DNA of 64,000 nt from Basidiobolus meristosporus CBS 931.73. Lineage: Eukaryota > Basidiobolomycota > Basidiobolomycetes > Basidiobolales > Basidiobolaceae. Where the stretch lies: positions 1-64,000 of the forward strand of contig MCFE01000047.1 of NCBI GenBank assembly GCA_002104905.1. The letters run 5' to 3'. A program made the position numbers and the translations under genes. The notes below the pieces were generated by a model that searched no databases, had not been told where the DNA came from, and saw nothing but the letters and a program-made list of their open reading frames with translations. Each line of letters opens with the position of its first letter. Positions within the stretch are counted from its first letter, which is position 1. Shown in pieces: positions 35,677-45,989 of the stretch.

Positions 35677-38600
35677 CTTTCTAGATATATACTTGTCTGC
35701 ACCAATTCCATGAATCATATTGCTCCTTTAACCAAGCTCAAAAACCAACTGGTGAATGCTACCCAAGCCCTCTGGCTTTTCAAATATCTTTTGAGTTTCT
35801 AACTCACCTTGTCACAGGTGATAAGCCCTAAGCTAGCAAGTTTGTCCCAAAATTCTGCAACAGCTTCTGTTACCTTCAGGCATATTAACATTCAAAAATG
35901 AACAAAATTGGCATACCGAAGTAGCTCTATATTTGTGTGAAATGAGCAAAGTTTTGAAACTGAGATGGCAATGTTATAATGCTTTTTGCCATTAAGTCAA
36001 TGTGGCATATTCAGGAGTGTGGTTCTGATTTACAGATCCAGTGATTTGAAATGATGAGTGAACTTCGAAAACATTACGCGATTAACTGATTCCAATAAAT
36101 ATCGGTTTTGCTTAGATGAAAGTAATATACGTCCAAGTATATGGATAATTAGGCACCGGGCTATCCATTTGAGTATATTAGGTAAAAACCAGATATTATG
36201 AAGATTTGTGTTGACTAAGATGATGTCAAGGAGTGTCCCGAAGCTGAGGGAGGGCCTTTGAAGGCATTCTCACCATTTTCGTATTTCCACAATCCAGAAC
36301 TTGGAAGAATTGGCAAGCCGAAGTTCAGATGATTTCTAACAAATTGACCAAATATATAGTCATGAAACAGGAATGATCAGGGGCAACACAAATTGTTTAC
36401 TGGGAAGTACTAGACCCGCCTGCCCAATTATTTATATGTACATTCGAAAGTTCACATTTCAAGAAAACCGGAAATATTGGACGTGAGTGCTTAGAAATAT
36501 CGATTATAACTGTCTCTTAAAGTATCTATGCTACACTACATCCAAGCACCAATGCTTCACAAATGCCCTCAATGGACAGCCCGACCATTGCATAAGCAAA
36601 AAGAGAATAGAAAGTCCCAAAATCAAGACTATTTGTAAATGTAGATGCTTCTATTTTGGATATTCCAATGGCTACGCTTGGATTACTGGTTGTAACTAGT
36701 ATGCACGCTCCAATTCCTATTTGCCCCTCGAATCGAGAATTTCTAAAACACAAACAACGGAATTTGGCATCGGAAAGCTCAGTAAAAGCAACTACCACTG
36801 TTACTTACAAAGTCAGAATTTCCGCAATGCTTCTAAATCTCTATTATCGAAGCAACTCCTGGTTTTTTCCAAGGTCAATAGGTTAATACTGCGACGCCGA
36901 TGGTGATCTTCTTCGTCCAGCATTGGTGACTATGTCATAAGACATTGTAACCAGCGGAGGGGATAAAAGAGGTTTAATGTTACGCATTCCATGTAAGCAG
37001 ATGATCGTCCTTTCCAGCACTGTGGATCATTGGAATATGGCGTTTTGTGATCACTGGGCGTGGACTTTGACCAAGAACGATGCCTTGTGAAGTGTGGTTT
37101 GTGTGTAAAAAATGGGGAATTTCATCATCAAGAAATGGAAGAATTCGCTTCGATACAAGGCTTTGAAGGATAATGAGCTGCATATCGATACGTAACACAT
37201 CCATACGTGAGAAACGCCAGCTCTACACGGTGTAACTACTATATCCCCAAACTATTGCTGAAAGGATGAAGAAAGGTCACCAGAAACCAGCTACTTCACA
37301 TCTGGTGAGCTTCCAAGTCGTTGATTATCCATCACTCGTTATGGCCGAGACAATATGGGGAATATTCTCTAGTATATATGTATGGGGTATGCTCTCTGGT
37401 ATATCACGTTACATTGGGTAATGATCGTGATAGCACAGGCAGGGGCATAGATTTGAATCTATGGTAACAAAGTGAATGTTTGGATAATGTCAATCCAGGT
37501 TACGCTATGTTTGCTGATCACTCCTTGGTGATTTCTCGGTATGTAAATACCTATGCCTTGTCCAAAACAGCGCATGTTACACTTTGAATGGGATTATGCA
37601 AAGTGTCTTTCTATTACATAATCCATATGAGAGCGCAGTTGTTGTTGGTATTTGCTCGCATCGAATGTTGGCAAGTCTCCAAGGAGTTTGGTGGGGGATA
37701 GAAGAAGCATCTTAGGATTAGGTTGAATACGATATCATCCCCAGCAGAGACCAATTGTGGGGAGGATAACCCGATATATTCCAGAATACCTCAACGTTCC
37801 AATGTAACCAAGCTGACCACTCTAAGCCTCTCGTCGTACCATTGGCCTTGTACTCGATTCTGATGGTGATGCTATCAAAGTTATTGGCTGATGCCAAGCT
37901 TTTGGCCTCGAGCAAAACCTTTCCATTCACTCGACAACTCATCAGAAGGGGCATATGCTTTTCCTTTGGCCAGAGCGCTACTTCAACTGAGTCATCTATC
38001 TCGCTATCTTATCTACGATGATCAAGTGCCTTAATCTGAATAAATGAAATACAGTTCTCCTTCAGTAATACTGATCACTATATGGCCTCAAATGGCATAA
38101 AGGTGAGGTTTGTTGGCAGTAACAGGCAGGCCATCATCGCCTATATTTATGTAGATGTAAACTATCTCAATTGGTGACGTGGGTTGGCCTCCAATTCTGT
38201 AGCATCCTCCTGCCCAGGCACCCAAGGCCCAACGCAAGTATATTGGAATGGCTATCAATCACCCGATCCCAGCAATCGTTATGTGATGTGTGTGATTACT
38301 CACCTCTGCATGCTGTTCTTCAGCTATGACACTGAATCATCACCCATATGTATCTGGGAATGCTACCTACATCGATTTTTTCATTCACAAGAACTGAGGC
38401 TGTGGCACCTTTGTATTGTCTGTTTGTACCGAACAATCCAACACCGGTGCGTATATTATTAAGCGAGATTGTCACAAATCTAGACCTTCACCCGTTAATC
38501 ATCAATCCAACCGCTTGCTACCGTAAATCCAGGTAGATGGATGAGGTGAACCTAAATATCCCATCCAGTCAGGTTACCTCAGCTACCTTGGTGCTACGAG

Positions 38601-39862
38601 GTATGAGGATTGGAGATACACACTCAAACCCTACTAGTGCCGGGTTGCAGAGATACCGTACTACTAGGCGGCTTTTTGGAAAAATATTTCCAATCATTAG
38701 GAATCGGGGCATCATCTCTTCGATGATCAGCTACAAACCAGTCACACCCATACATTCACGTCCAGTAATCTATACTATTGCGCTGTTGGTGTACGTGAAT
38801 TACTGGTGTCTCGCGTACTATTGCACTTCCAAAGAGTGTTCTTGTTTCAATATCCTGGAGGTACCAAACCGCTATCGTGAAACTATTTAATTATTGAAGA
38901 ATCGAGCTATCGTGAAACTTCAATTAGTGAAGCAAGAATCAAGATGGCCAATGGAGGGCAGCACTTAATTAGCTCGATATGGTCACACAATTAGCTGATC
39001 GCAAATGGCGGCATCAGTGGAGATCGTCAATTAAGTGATATTTCTGTATTATCAATATGGTCAGGTGGAGGCCTATTTAATAACATTCGTAATATGCTAT
39101 TTCAGTGATGAGAAACCAGGAATCCATCAACGACGCAGCCACGACTACCAGTGCTCTGGATTCCTGCATCGCTCATCACATGCTTGCCGACAGTGTGTAA
39201 CTCCGCACTCCCAATTGGCATAGGTGAATGTTCCGTGAGTGTTCCGTGAATGTTCCAACATACTATGGTCAGGGTTCAGCACAGTCCAGTTGGCATCGTC
39301 AATACGGATCCTACCCCAGAGGTTTCAGGCTCCGCTCTGGCTGGTGGAGAAAACACTCTCGAGGCCGATGGATTTCTCGTTGGGGTTGCGTTTGACATGG
39401 TTGCACAGGTCATTTTTGGTAAACGAATGCGATGCTTCCGTAATCTTGGTATCTTTAACCATCCTGCGCTTAATTGCTTCTCTCTTTGTCTTTGGATAAG
39501 CACTAGGTTTGATCAACCTCAATCACCATTCTTCTGGGATGCCGGACCCAAACCGCTATTATTTATACTAAAGTGACGCTTCCTCTCAGGTTTCTACCAT
39601 TGGTTACTCCGGTTTCTCACTTTCATTTTCCCAAACATCTTTTGGGGCGAAATTCTTCCCTCTTATGGCAGCAGGCATGATGCTGAGCAAGGCTTCTCGA
39701 TCGATAGTCCATGACAACTTTGAGTGAGCGGCTTGCTTTCGTGCGCTCTACCAACACTGGTAAGATCAACCTTGAAGGGTAGGTACGTTCCATATATGGC
39801 GATTATTCACTAATGCCTCATGATCGCTTCTATTGGTCGAAGGTGGTCCGAAAGCACTTAAA

Positions 39863-41017
39863 ATGAGGGAGCATCGTCCGACTGGTATTTGCAATCATCA
39901 ACTCACGGTTATTAATTTTCCATCTCTGGATATGACTTATTCCTCCATATATCCCTTTTATTACGGCTCTCCCACAAAGCATGCCGATGGAGACTTCGCT
40001 GAGTTCAACTCCAATGTATGGAAAGTTAAGACCCATACTGGTCTCGGAATATCGCACACCTCAAACCCTTCGGCGCCCAAACAGTCATTGGGGAACTGCT
40101 TACCATTCAATCCAACCTACGGGCCCACCATAGATTTTAATAGTACTTACATAGACACACAAGTCAAGGTCGAGAAGCCGGAATACTTGCATTTTGATGC
40201 CCAGAACCCTCTCGTGTACGGACCAAGCTCACAGGAGGTCGCCCACCGAAAGTACTCTATTGAAAGCGTTCCCAGTCTGTACAGGGAAACCTGCTCACCT
40301 TTCGGCAATCATCTGGGCGATAACTCCTCCATAGAGAACTCCCCTCAACCGTTTTTTAGCGAGCATGATTTCATCAACTCTCCCATTGTGCAATCCCCCA
40401 AATCCACCGAATCCTACTTATGTCTGCAAGACTCAGTTTTCCATCACCCAAATGCCAAGAACACCACTGCTGCTCCTCATTATCCGAGCAGTCTGCTCCA
40501 CCCCAACCCAGTGTATCACCCATCGCTGATGTCTAGCAGCTCAGCATTTCATTTAGCAACCATGTCCCAACGTCATCACCCATATTACCCCGCTGCTCTA
40601 GATTCCCATACTCACAGTGAATATACCCATTACGAAAGGGCCGGGCATTCTCTTGACCCATCAAAAGATGTCGCAGTCAAGACGGAAGAATCCCCGCCTC
40701 GAATTAACAACCTCGAGTCGTCCCAAATAGGTGCTGGAAAACCTATAAACGTTGATCACCGCAGCAAATCATCCAACCGCCCGCCCACATCAATGATGAC
40801 CACATTCAGCTCGAAGATCATCTCGCCGACGACAAAGCGGTATCACTGCAGCATCTGCCAGAAAGGTTTTAGTCGCCCGAGCTCACTCAATACCCACATG
40901 TACTCACACACTGGGGAGAAGCCATTCCAATGCCCCTACCCAGGGTGCGGTCGTCACTTTTCGGTAGTTAGTAACCTACGACGTCACACCAAGATCCACA
41001 ATGAGAAGGCCACTTGA
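39863..41017 (+). CDS. C2H2 zinc-finger transcription factor (paralogue 1)
   Basis: Single-exon frame of 384 residues from ATG 39863; a second ATG at 39932 is equally possible. The C-terminus carries two C2H2 fingers joined by the HTGEKPF linker: finger 1 YHCSICQKGFSRPSSLNTH and finger 2 CPYPGCGRHFSVVSNLRRH, ending HTKIH. Both have the Cx2C/Cx4C...Hx3H spacing. The rest is Ser/Pro/His-rich and disordered, with a KVEKPEY and a VKTEES motif that look like SUMO-acceptor sites (psiKxE). It is a DNA-binding regulator by family; targets are unknown. A paralogue with nearly the same fingers lies tail-to-tail on the other strand (41474-42433). Confidence 0.82.
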   Translation: MREHRPTGICNHQLTVINFPSLDMTYSSIYPFYYGSPTKHADGDFAEFNSNVWKVKTHTGLGISHTSNPSAPKQSLGNCLPFNPTYGPTIDFNSTYIDTQVKVEKPEYLHFDAQNPLVYGPSSQEVAHRKYSIESVPSLYRETCSPFGNHLGDNSSIENSPQPFFSEHDFINSPIVQSPKSTESYLCLQDSVFHHPNAKNTTAAPHYPSSLLHPNPVYHPSLMSSSSAFHLATMSQRHHPYYPAALDSHTHSEYTHYERAGHSLDPSKDVAVKTEESPPRINNLESSQIGAGKPINVDHRSKSSNRPPTSMMTTFSSKIISPTTKRYHCSICQKGFSRPSSLNTHMYSHTGEKPFQCPYPGCGRHFSVVSNLRRHTKIHNEKAT

Positions 41018-41473
41018 AGTGGAATCATCTTCTCGCCCGCGCCCGCACCCGCACTCGTCTATACCATACATGCAAAAGTCCGTGGAAAAGCAAGCCATTG
41101 AGGTTCATTGCCTGGCATAATGAAGTGTACTGCCCTCTACTTTGCAAACACCTTGAATTGTATCATTTTGTTTCCAATATAAACCGTTTATTTATTGATA
41201 TATCGACCCGCTCTCAGAGGCTCCGCTGAAGTTCTAGTAAATTAATTATCAACAAACTGAAATCATTATAAATTGGCTGAACTCCCTATTATACATTCAA
41301 ATACGTTTCCCGCATCAGGTGGTGCTACAGGCTGAAGGAATGCCTTATATTACATGGACCGACCAAATTCCCCTCTAGTTGATACAACAATGCAGGCGGC
41401 TGCTGGGTATCTGTGAATCATCGGACAAGCTGGCCCACATCACGCAGTAAGCGATCACCGCCCTGTCCATTGA
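41018..41473. other. convergent 3' region between zinc-finger paralogues
   Basis: No gene seen. It holds the two 3' untranslated regions; a C/G-rich run (cgcccgcgcccgcacccgcac) follows the first gene's stop. Confidence 0.5.
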
Positions 41474-42433
41474 TCATGTTTTCTTTAGATTGTGGATCTT
41501 CGTGTGGCGTCTGAGGTTACTTAGCACGGAAAACTGCCTTCCGCAGCCATCGAATGGGCATCTGAACGGTTTCTCTCCGGTGTGAGAGTAGATATGGGTG
41601 GTGAGCGAGCTGGGCCTGCTGAAGCTCTTCTGGCAGATCAGGCATTGGTATTTTTTCGATTGCGCACGACTCACACCAGAACTTGGGCTTCCGATGGGGT
41701 TGGGATGTATGACCAGAGAATGATCGTACCCGGGCGTATCGCAGGCTAGGCCCTGCTGCTCGACAGCCAGGTAATTCCCCGCTTCATCAGGAAATTCTTG
41801 GATATGGGTGAAATTCTCTTGGTAATATTGGGCACCAAGTGGTGTTTCAGTTTTTTCTTGATAACCGCCTTCTGTAGGGAACCCGGCGACAGAGTCGGTG
41901 GATATAGGAGCGAACCCTGGCTCAACCCTTTTGAAGCCGTCGTTCACTGGCGCTTGGGAAATATCCGAACCTTGGGCTGAGGTGAACATTGTTTCTACGT
42001 AGTTATTGAATCGTTGCGAGTCTAGGCGAATTAATGGTTGTGGAATGCTTTCGCCAGGGTGGGGGGAATACTGTTCGACAGCAGTGAAGTGGCGGGAGTG
42101 GGCATCCACTAACAATGGCTCTGAGAAGGAGCTTATCTTCATGTATGGTTGGCAGGGTGTTTGGTCCCAGTCGCATATGACCGAAGAGAAGGGAAGGGGG
42201 AAATTAGGCGAGGTAGAGTTCGTGAGCAAAAAGACATCTTCCGCCTTAATCTCGGTGTTCATACCGTTTCCAAGGAAGAAAACTGAGCCTGCTGCCTCTT
42301 CTGGATTCGACTCTGATTCTCGTAGTAGCGCGGTGGTCGCGTTTTTGGATAGGAGGTTGGAGTATTCACGATACGATCTCTCGTCTAATGGTAGAGTTGG
42401 GCACAGATTTAGGTTCCTATAGGTTTTATGCAT
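41474..42433 (-). CDS. C2H2 zinc-finger transcription factor (paralogue 2)
   Basis: Frame of 319 residues from ATG 42433 (MHKTYRNLN); the frame is open further upstream but without an ATG. The two C-terminal fingers ([19 protein letters not shown] and [19 protein letters not shown], ending HTKIH) match paralogue 1 at most positions, including all zinc ligands and the base-contacting helix residues. The N-terminal region is diverged but keeps an acidic NTEIKAED motif comparable to the psiKxE sites of paralogue 1. The two genes converge with 456 bp between their stops, which fits an inverted duplication. Shared fingers imply overlapping target sites; diverged N-termini imply different regulation. 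Confidence 0.82.
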   Translation of the reverse strand: MHKTYRNLNLCPTLPLDERSYREYSNLLSKNATTALLRESESNPEEAAGSVFFLGNGMNTEIKAEDVFLLTNSTSPNFPLPFSSVICDWDQTPCQPYMKISSFSEPLLVDAHSRHFTAVEQYSPHPGESIPQPLIRLDSQRFNNYVETMFTSAQGSDISQAPVNDGFKRVEPGFAPISTDSVAGFPTEGGYQEKTETPLGAQYYQENFTHIQEFPDEAGNYLAVEQQGLACDTPGYDHSLVIHPNPIGSPSSGVSRAQSKKYQCLICQKSFSRPSSLTTHIYSHTGEKPFRCPFDGCGRQFSVLSNLRRHTKIHNLKKT

Positions 42434-43938
42434 AATGGTTTTCCTTACAAAGCTACTGAAGAGTGACCTGTCTCGGAAAGATGGATGAAGGGTCACTCCA
42501 TGGAGATAGAAAGAAGGAACAGAAACGAAGAGATCTACAAGCGGCTGTTTATTTAACAGAATCACCGCATCGATGCATGCTAAACAAGTGGATTAAATTT
42601 TCGAGGGGTATATTGAGCGATGCCCTCCCCTCCAATTGTATTGGATGCTTTGACGCAATCCTAATAGGTGAATAAGTACTCACCTATTTCGTACCAAGGA
42701 TACCTGACATTGCTGTGCTTCCACCCATCATTTCAAATACGATGCATGCTGATTGTTTCTGTTGTATAGTGGAGTTCTCCATGATTGAAAGTGGGATGTT
42801 TCCACTTCTCCACTACTCTGTTTTCTCCATTAGTATGGCCACCATGAAACCAAGGCTCAGGCCATTCGCGTCTTCAACATGTAGAGGATTCTAGGGGTGA
42901 ATTCCAAACAATGCCAAGTTTCAGAGCAGTAGTGATCCATGTGATTTGAGGGGCTTGTAGAGCACCATTGCTACATGCAGTAGCAAGGGACTCGAACGCA
43001 GAAAGGTAGGGACGCGACTCATCACTTACTTCCCAGGATGCAGGGCTTTGATCGCCATCTCAGGATTGCTTTCACTGGCACTGAGAGCTGCGATCACCAC
43101 GGTGTTTCATATCTAAGACCATCATCTATGGTGCATGCATGGAAGGCCATATCTATTTTCTACGGTGCATGCTCTGAATGCTGCTCCTATTCAATCAAAA
43201 ACATGAGCTATTGATTTAAGGGCTTTCCAAACTAGCATTGAAATTGGGCCGTTCTAGTCATTACTTGCTGTTCTTCTCCCTAATTTTTAGAACGCGTTGT
43301 CGGTAGATGGTTTATACAGATGAAACTTAGGGGTTCGTTGTATTCAAGCTTTTCATCATGTGGCACGACTCTGAGACTAACCATACAAAAACTCGCCAAG
43401 GCCAATCAGGATGCGAGCGGGTGTCAATGTACTTGACTTGAGTGTGGTCGTGTTTTTTTCCTTAGATAGAAGTCTCATTTCAACTCCAATCCTAACCAAT
43501 CGGGATGATCAGCCTCAGATCGAATACAGATCACCATAGCAAGCTTTCCCTGTAGTCCACGTGATATGCCTAATCGAATCAACCTTATTTTATCGAATTG
43601 CTAGCGATTTCGAGTCTTGGTTTAACGCTATCCTCACTATGGCAAAAAAGAATGGTGCAAGCGGTCCAGAGCCTGCCATGGTCAATGCCTTACTTTCTTT
43701 CCACTCCCAATACTCGATGAGCGTTGGAATCTGCCACCACAGACCTCATTTTACGCAATTTCCCTGTAAATGAATGGAATAATTGTTGTTACGAGTATGA
43801 TGTATGCCCAGGTTTGTAGCCAACCAATCATCTTATATATTTTTTCATGACGTCGCACCTGACCTATTTCGTTGGAGCTCGAAATCACAATACTAATTCT
43901 CGCCAAACCTCCCTTACCTCACTACACCTTACTTTCCA
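42434..43938. other. intergenic region between zinc-finger 2 and PEF 1
   Basis: Promoters of the minus-strand zinc-finger gene and the plus-strand penta-EF-hand gene should lie here. I see no additional gene or RNA. Confidence 0.5.
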
Positions 43939-44719
43939 ATGGGTAACTTGTTCGTAGACACAATAGTGGTGACAATGACTTACTGAATGGCTTTTTAACG
44001 TTCTCTAGCGGCACCACAACCACAACAGCAGCAACTTCAAGCCTGGTTCCAAACAGTTGATGCGTATGTACTACTGGCCAATGAGCTTCCTCTCCCTTTA
44101 CTTACTCCAGTTAATATAGCGATAACAGTGGAGGCATCACTGCTGATGAGCTTCAGAAGGCTCTCCTAAACGGTAATTTACCAAAGATGATTAGCGTAGG
44201 ATTGTCTTGTATTTCTAACTGCTTGTTCCATATATCTAGGCGACTGGAGTCCTTTCAATATTGAAACCGTCCGTATGATGATTAACATGTTCGACCGAGA
44301 TGATAGCGGAACCATCAACTTCCAAGAATTTTGCGGTCTATGGAAGTATATTGAAGACTGGAAGAAATGCTTCATGAGCTTCGACCAAGACCGCAGCGGC
44401 TCTATCGATCAGAACGAGCTGAAGAATGCGATGGTTACATTCGGCTACAATCTCAGTGACCGCTTTCTCTCCTTGATTATTCGTAAATACGATAAAAAAG
44501 GTAATGATTCTCAAATATAGATACCCCAGCGAGCATCGATTCGTTCGTTAACCTTCATCCGCTTTAGGCACCGGAAACATCACCTTTGACAATTTCATTC
44601 AAGCAAGTGTCACCGTCAAGACCCTTACTGACTCGTTCAGAAGATTCGACACCGATTCTGATGGTTGGGTCAACATCAACTATGAGCAATTCTTGGAGCT
44701 TGTAGTTGCTAACCGCTAA
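43939..44719 (+). CDS. penta-EF-hand calcium-binding protein (ALG-2/PDCD6-like), paralogue 1
   Basis: Five exons (43939-43942, 44009-44063, 44120-44172, 44240-44500, 44568-44719) give 174 residues. The first exon is only ATGG; this is inferred from phase and from the homologous intron of paralogue 2. Like ALG-2 and yeast Pef1, the protein has a short Pro/Gln-rich head (MAAPQPQQQQLQ) and five EF-hands. EF1 DADNSGGITADEL and EF3 DQDRSGSIDQNEL look like good calcium loops; EF2 DRDDSGTINFQEF and EF5 are the kind used for dimerisation or weak binding. The signature WKYIEDWKKCF links EF2 and EF3. The family couples calcium to membrane trafficking and cell-cycle events. A paralogue lies tail-to-tail 141 bp away. 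Confidence 0.88.
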
Positions 44720-44860
44720 ATGGTTTTTATTATTCATTAATTCTCCCCGTGACCACTTGAAGACGGCTAAATAAAGTCTTTGATGGTTATACTGAATTTT
44801 GGATCTGGTATGGGGGTTTATTAAGGCTGTCCGCATCCCGGCAGCGGTTTGAAGTGATGA

Positions 44861-45735
44861 TTAACGGTTGCTAACAACAAGCTCCAGAAACTAACATGGA
44901 AGTGAGAAACATGGGCGGTTGTAAGGTGCTCAGGTGTACGTCTTACCTCTTCGTAACTGATATCGATACGGCCGTCCGAGTTGTCATCGAAACGACGAAA
45001 CGCGGTGGTCAACATCTGGATGGTGACGCAGATTTGGATGAAATTATCGAAAGTAACTTCACCATCATTTGGCTGGCCAGACTTCATTTTCCGGGCTATC
45101 AGAATGAAGGATTACTAATGGGAGGCGAGAGGGTTTCAGGAATTCCCATGCGATTACCATGTTTGTCATATTTACGGATCAAGGATTGGATGAATCCTGG
45201 ACTAAGGTTAAACCCGAAAGTACGTAACGCATTCTGAAGCTCGTTCTTATCGATGGTTCCGCTACGGTTTTGGTCGAAGCCAAGGAAACAGCGACGCCAA
45301 TCGTCAATATACTTCCAGAGCGCCATGAACTCTGGGAAACCGATGGTGCCACTATCATCCTTGTCGAACATGTTAATCATCAGTCTGACGGTTTCCAAAT
45401 TGAACGGAGTCCAATCCCCTATCGACCAAGGAGTCCGCATAAGCACAGAACCACATTCAGTCTCGGTACGGAAGTTAATTAGACGCCAACTCCGACTTAC
45501 CATTCAGGAGGGCCTTTTGAAGTTCATCTGCAGTGACCTGACCGCTACCGTCACTAGAAACTGTGTAAGGCTGGAGGCTCTACTACATCACATACAACGA
45601 AACGACACCTACGCGTCCACCTGCTTGAACCAAGTCTGCAATTGTTGTTCGCCTATTGGAAAGGAATAGATGTCAGGGCGGACTGTAGCTGGAAACGGGC
45701 ATTCCCAAGCAGAGCTTACCTGGAAGAGCACTCAT
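44861..45735 (-). CDS. penta-EF-hand calcium-binding protein (ALG-2/PDCD6-like), paralogue 2
   Basis: Six exons (45735-45720, 45652-45613, 45553-45501, 45418-45158, 45095-44947, 44890-44861) give 182 residues starting MSALPGEQQLQTWFKQVDA. Introns 1-4 sit at the same places as in paralogue 1, and the 261-nt central exon is the same length in both. EF1 is DASDGSG-type, reached through the acceptor at 45554. EF2 reads DKDDSGTIGFPEF, EF3 DQNRSGTIDKNEL and EF5 DDNSDGRIDISYEE. One extra intron interrupts the last EF-hand just before FLELVVSNR, the C-terminus shared with paralogue 1. A short insert (ARKMKSGQPND) precedes VTFDNF. The pair is convergent and clearly arose by inverted duplication. Confidence 0.87.
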
Positions 45736-45989
45736 GCTTATGCGGCAGAGACGGTGGTGGTCAGGAATTTATACGAATTGGGGGACAAACTCGATCGCAC
45801 CATCATTACCAATCAAATGGCGATCGGAAATGAAGCAGATTTCGTATGAAAGAAGACCTGTGTACAAGACCAGACCTTTATTTGCCTTGGAAAACATTAG
45901 GAAAACAAAATGCAGTATTGTCTATTAAAATACATGAATGAATGGATTTGTATTGACAGTGGAAATGGGAGGTATCAAGAGGCTTGGCT

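Larger units (their letters stand above)
34032..39862. other. long gene-poor region with diverged repeats
   Basis: This 5.8-kb AT-rich stretch has no gene I can support. It starts with the actin 3' end and a run of nine or more C near 34113. From 34681 to about 35676 it contains three related, diverged copies of one repeat. Possible gene relics on the minus strand are at 36526-36798 (membrane-helix-like, faintly like Rft1) and 37718-37954 (a stretch faintly like a PA14 strand region). A short direct repeat GCTATCGTGAAACT occurs twice near 38871-38921. Confidence 0.5.

Noticed and set aside
42960-43030. tRNA-like T-loop (actcgaacgcag) on the minus strand
   Set aside because: The T-stem bases do not pair and no acceptor or anticodon stem could be drawn.
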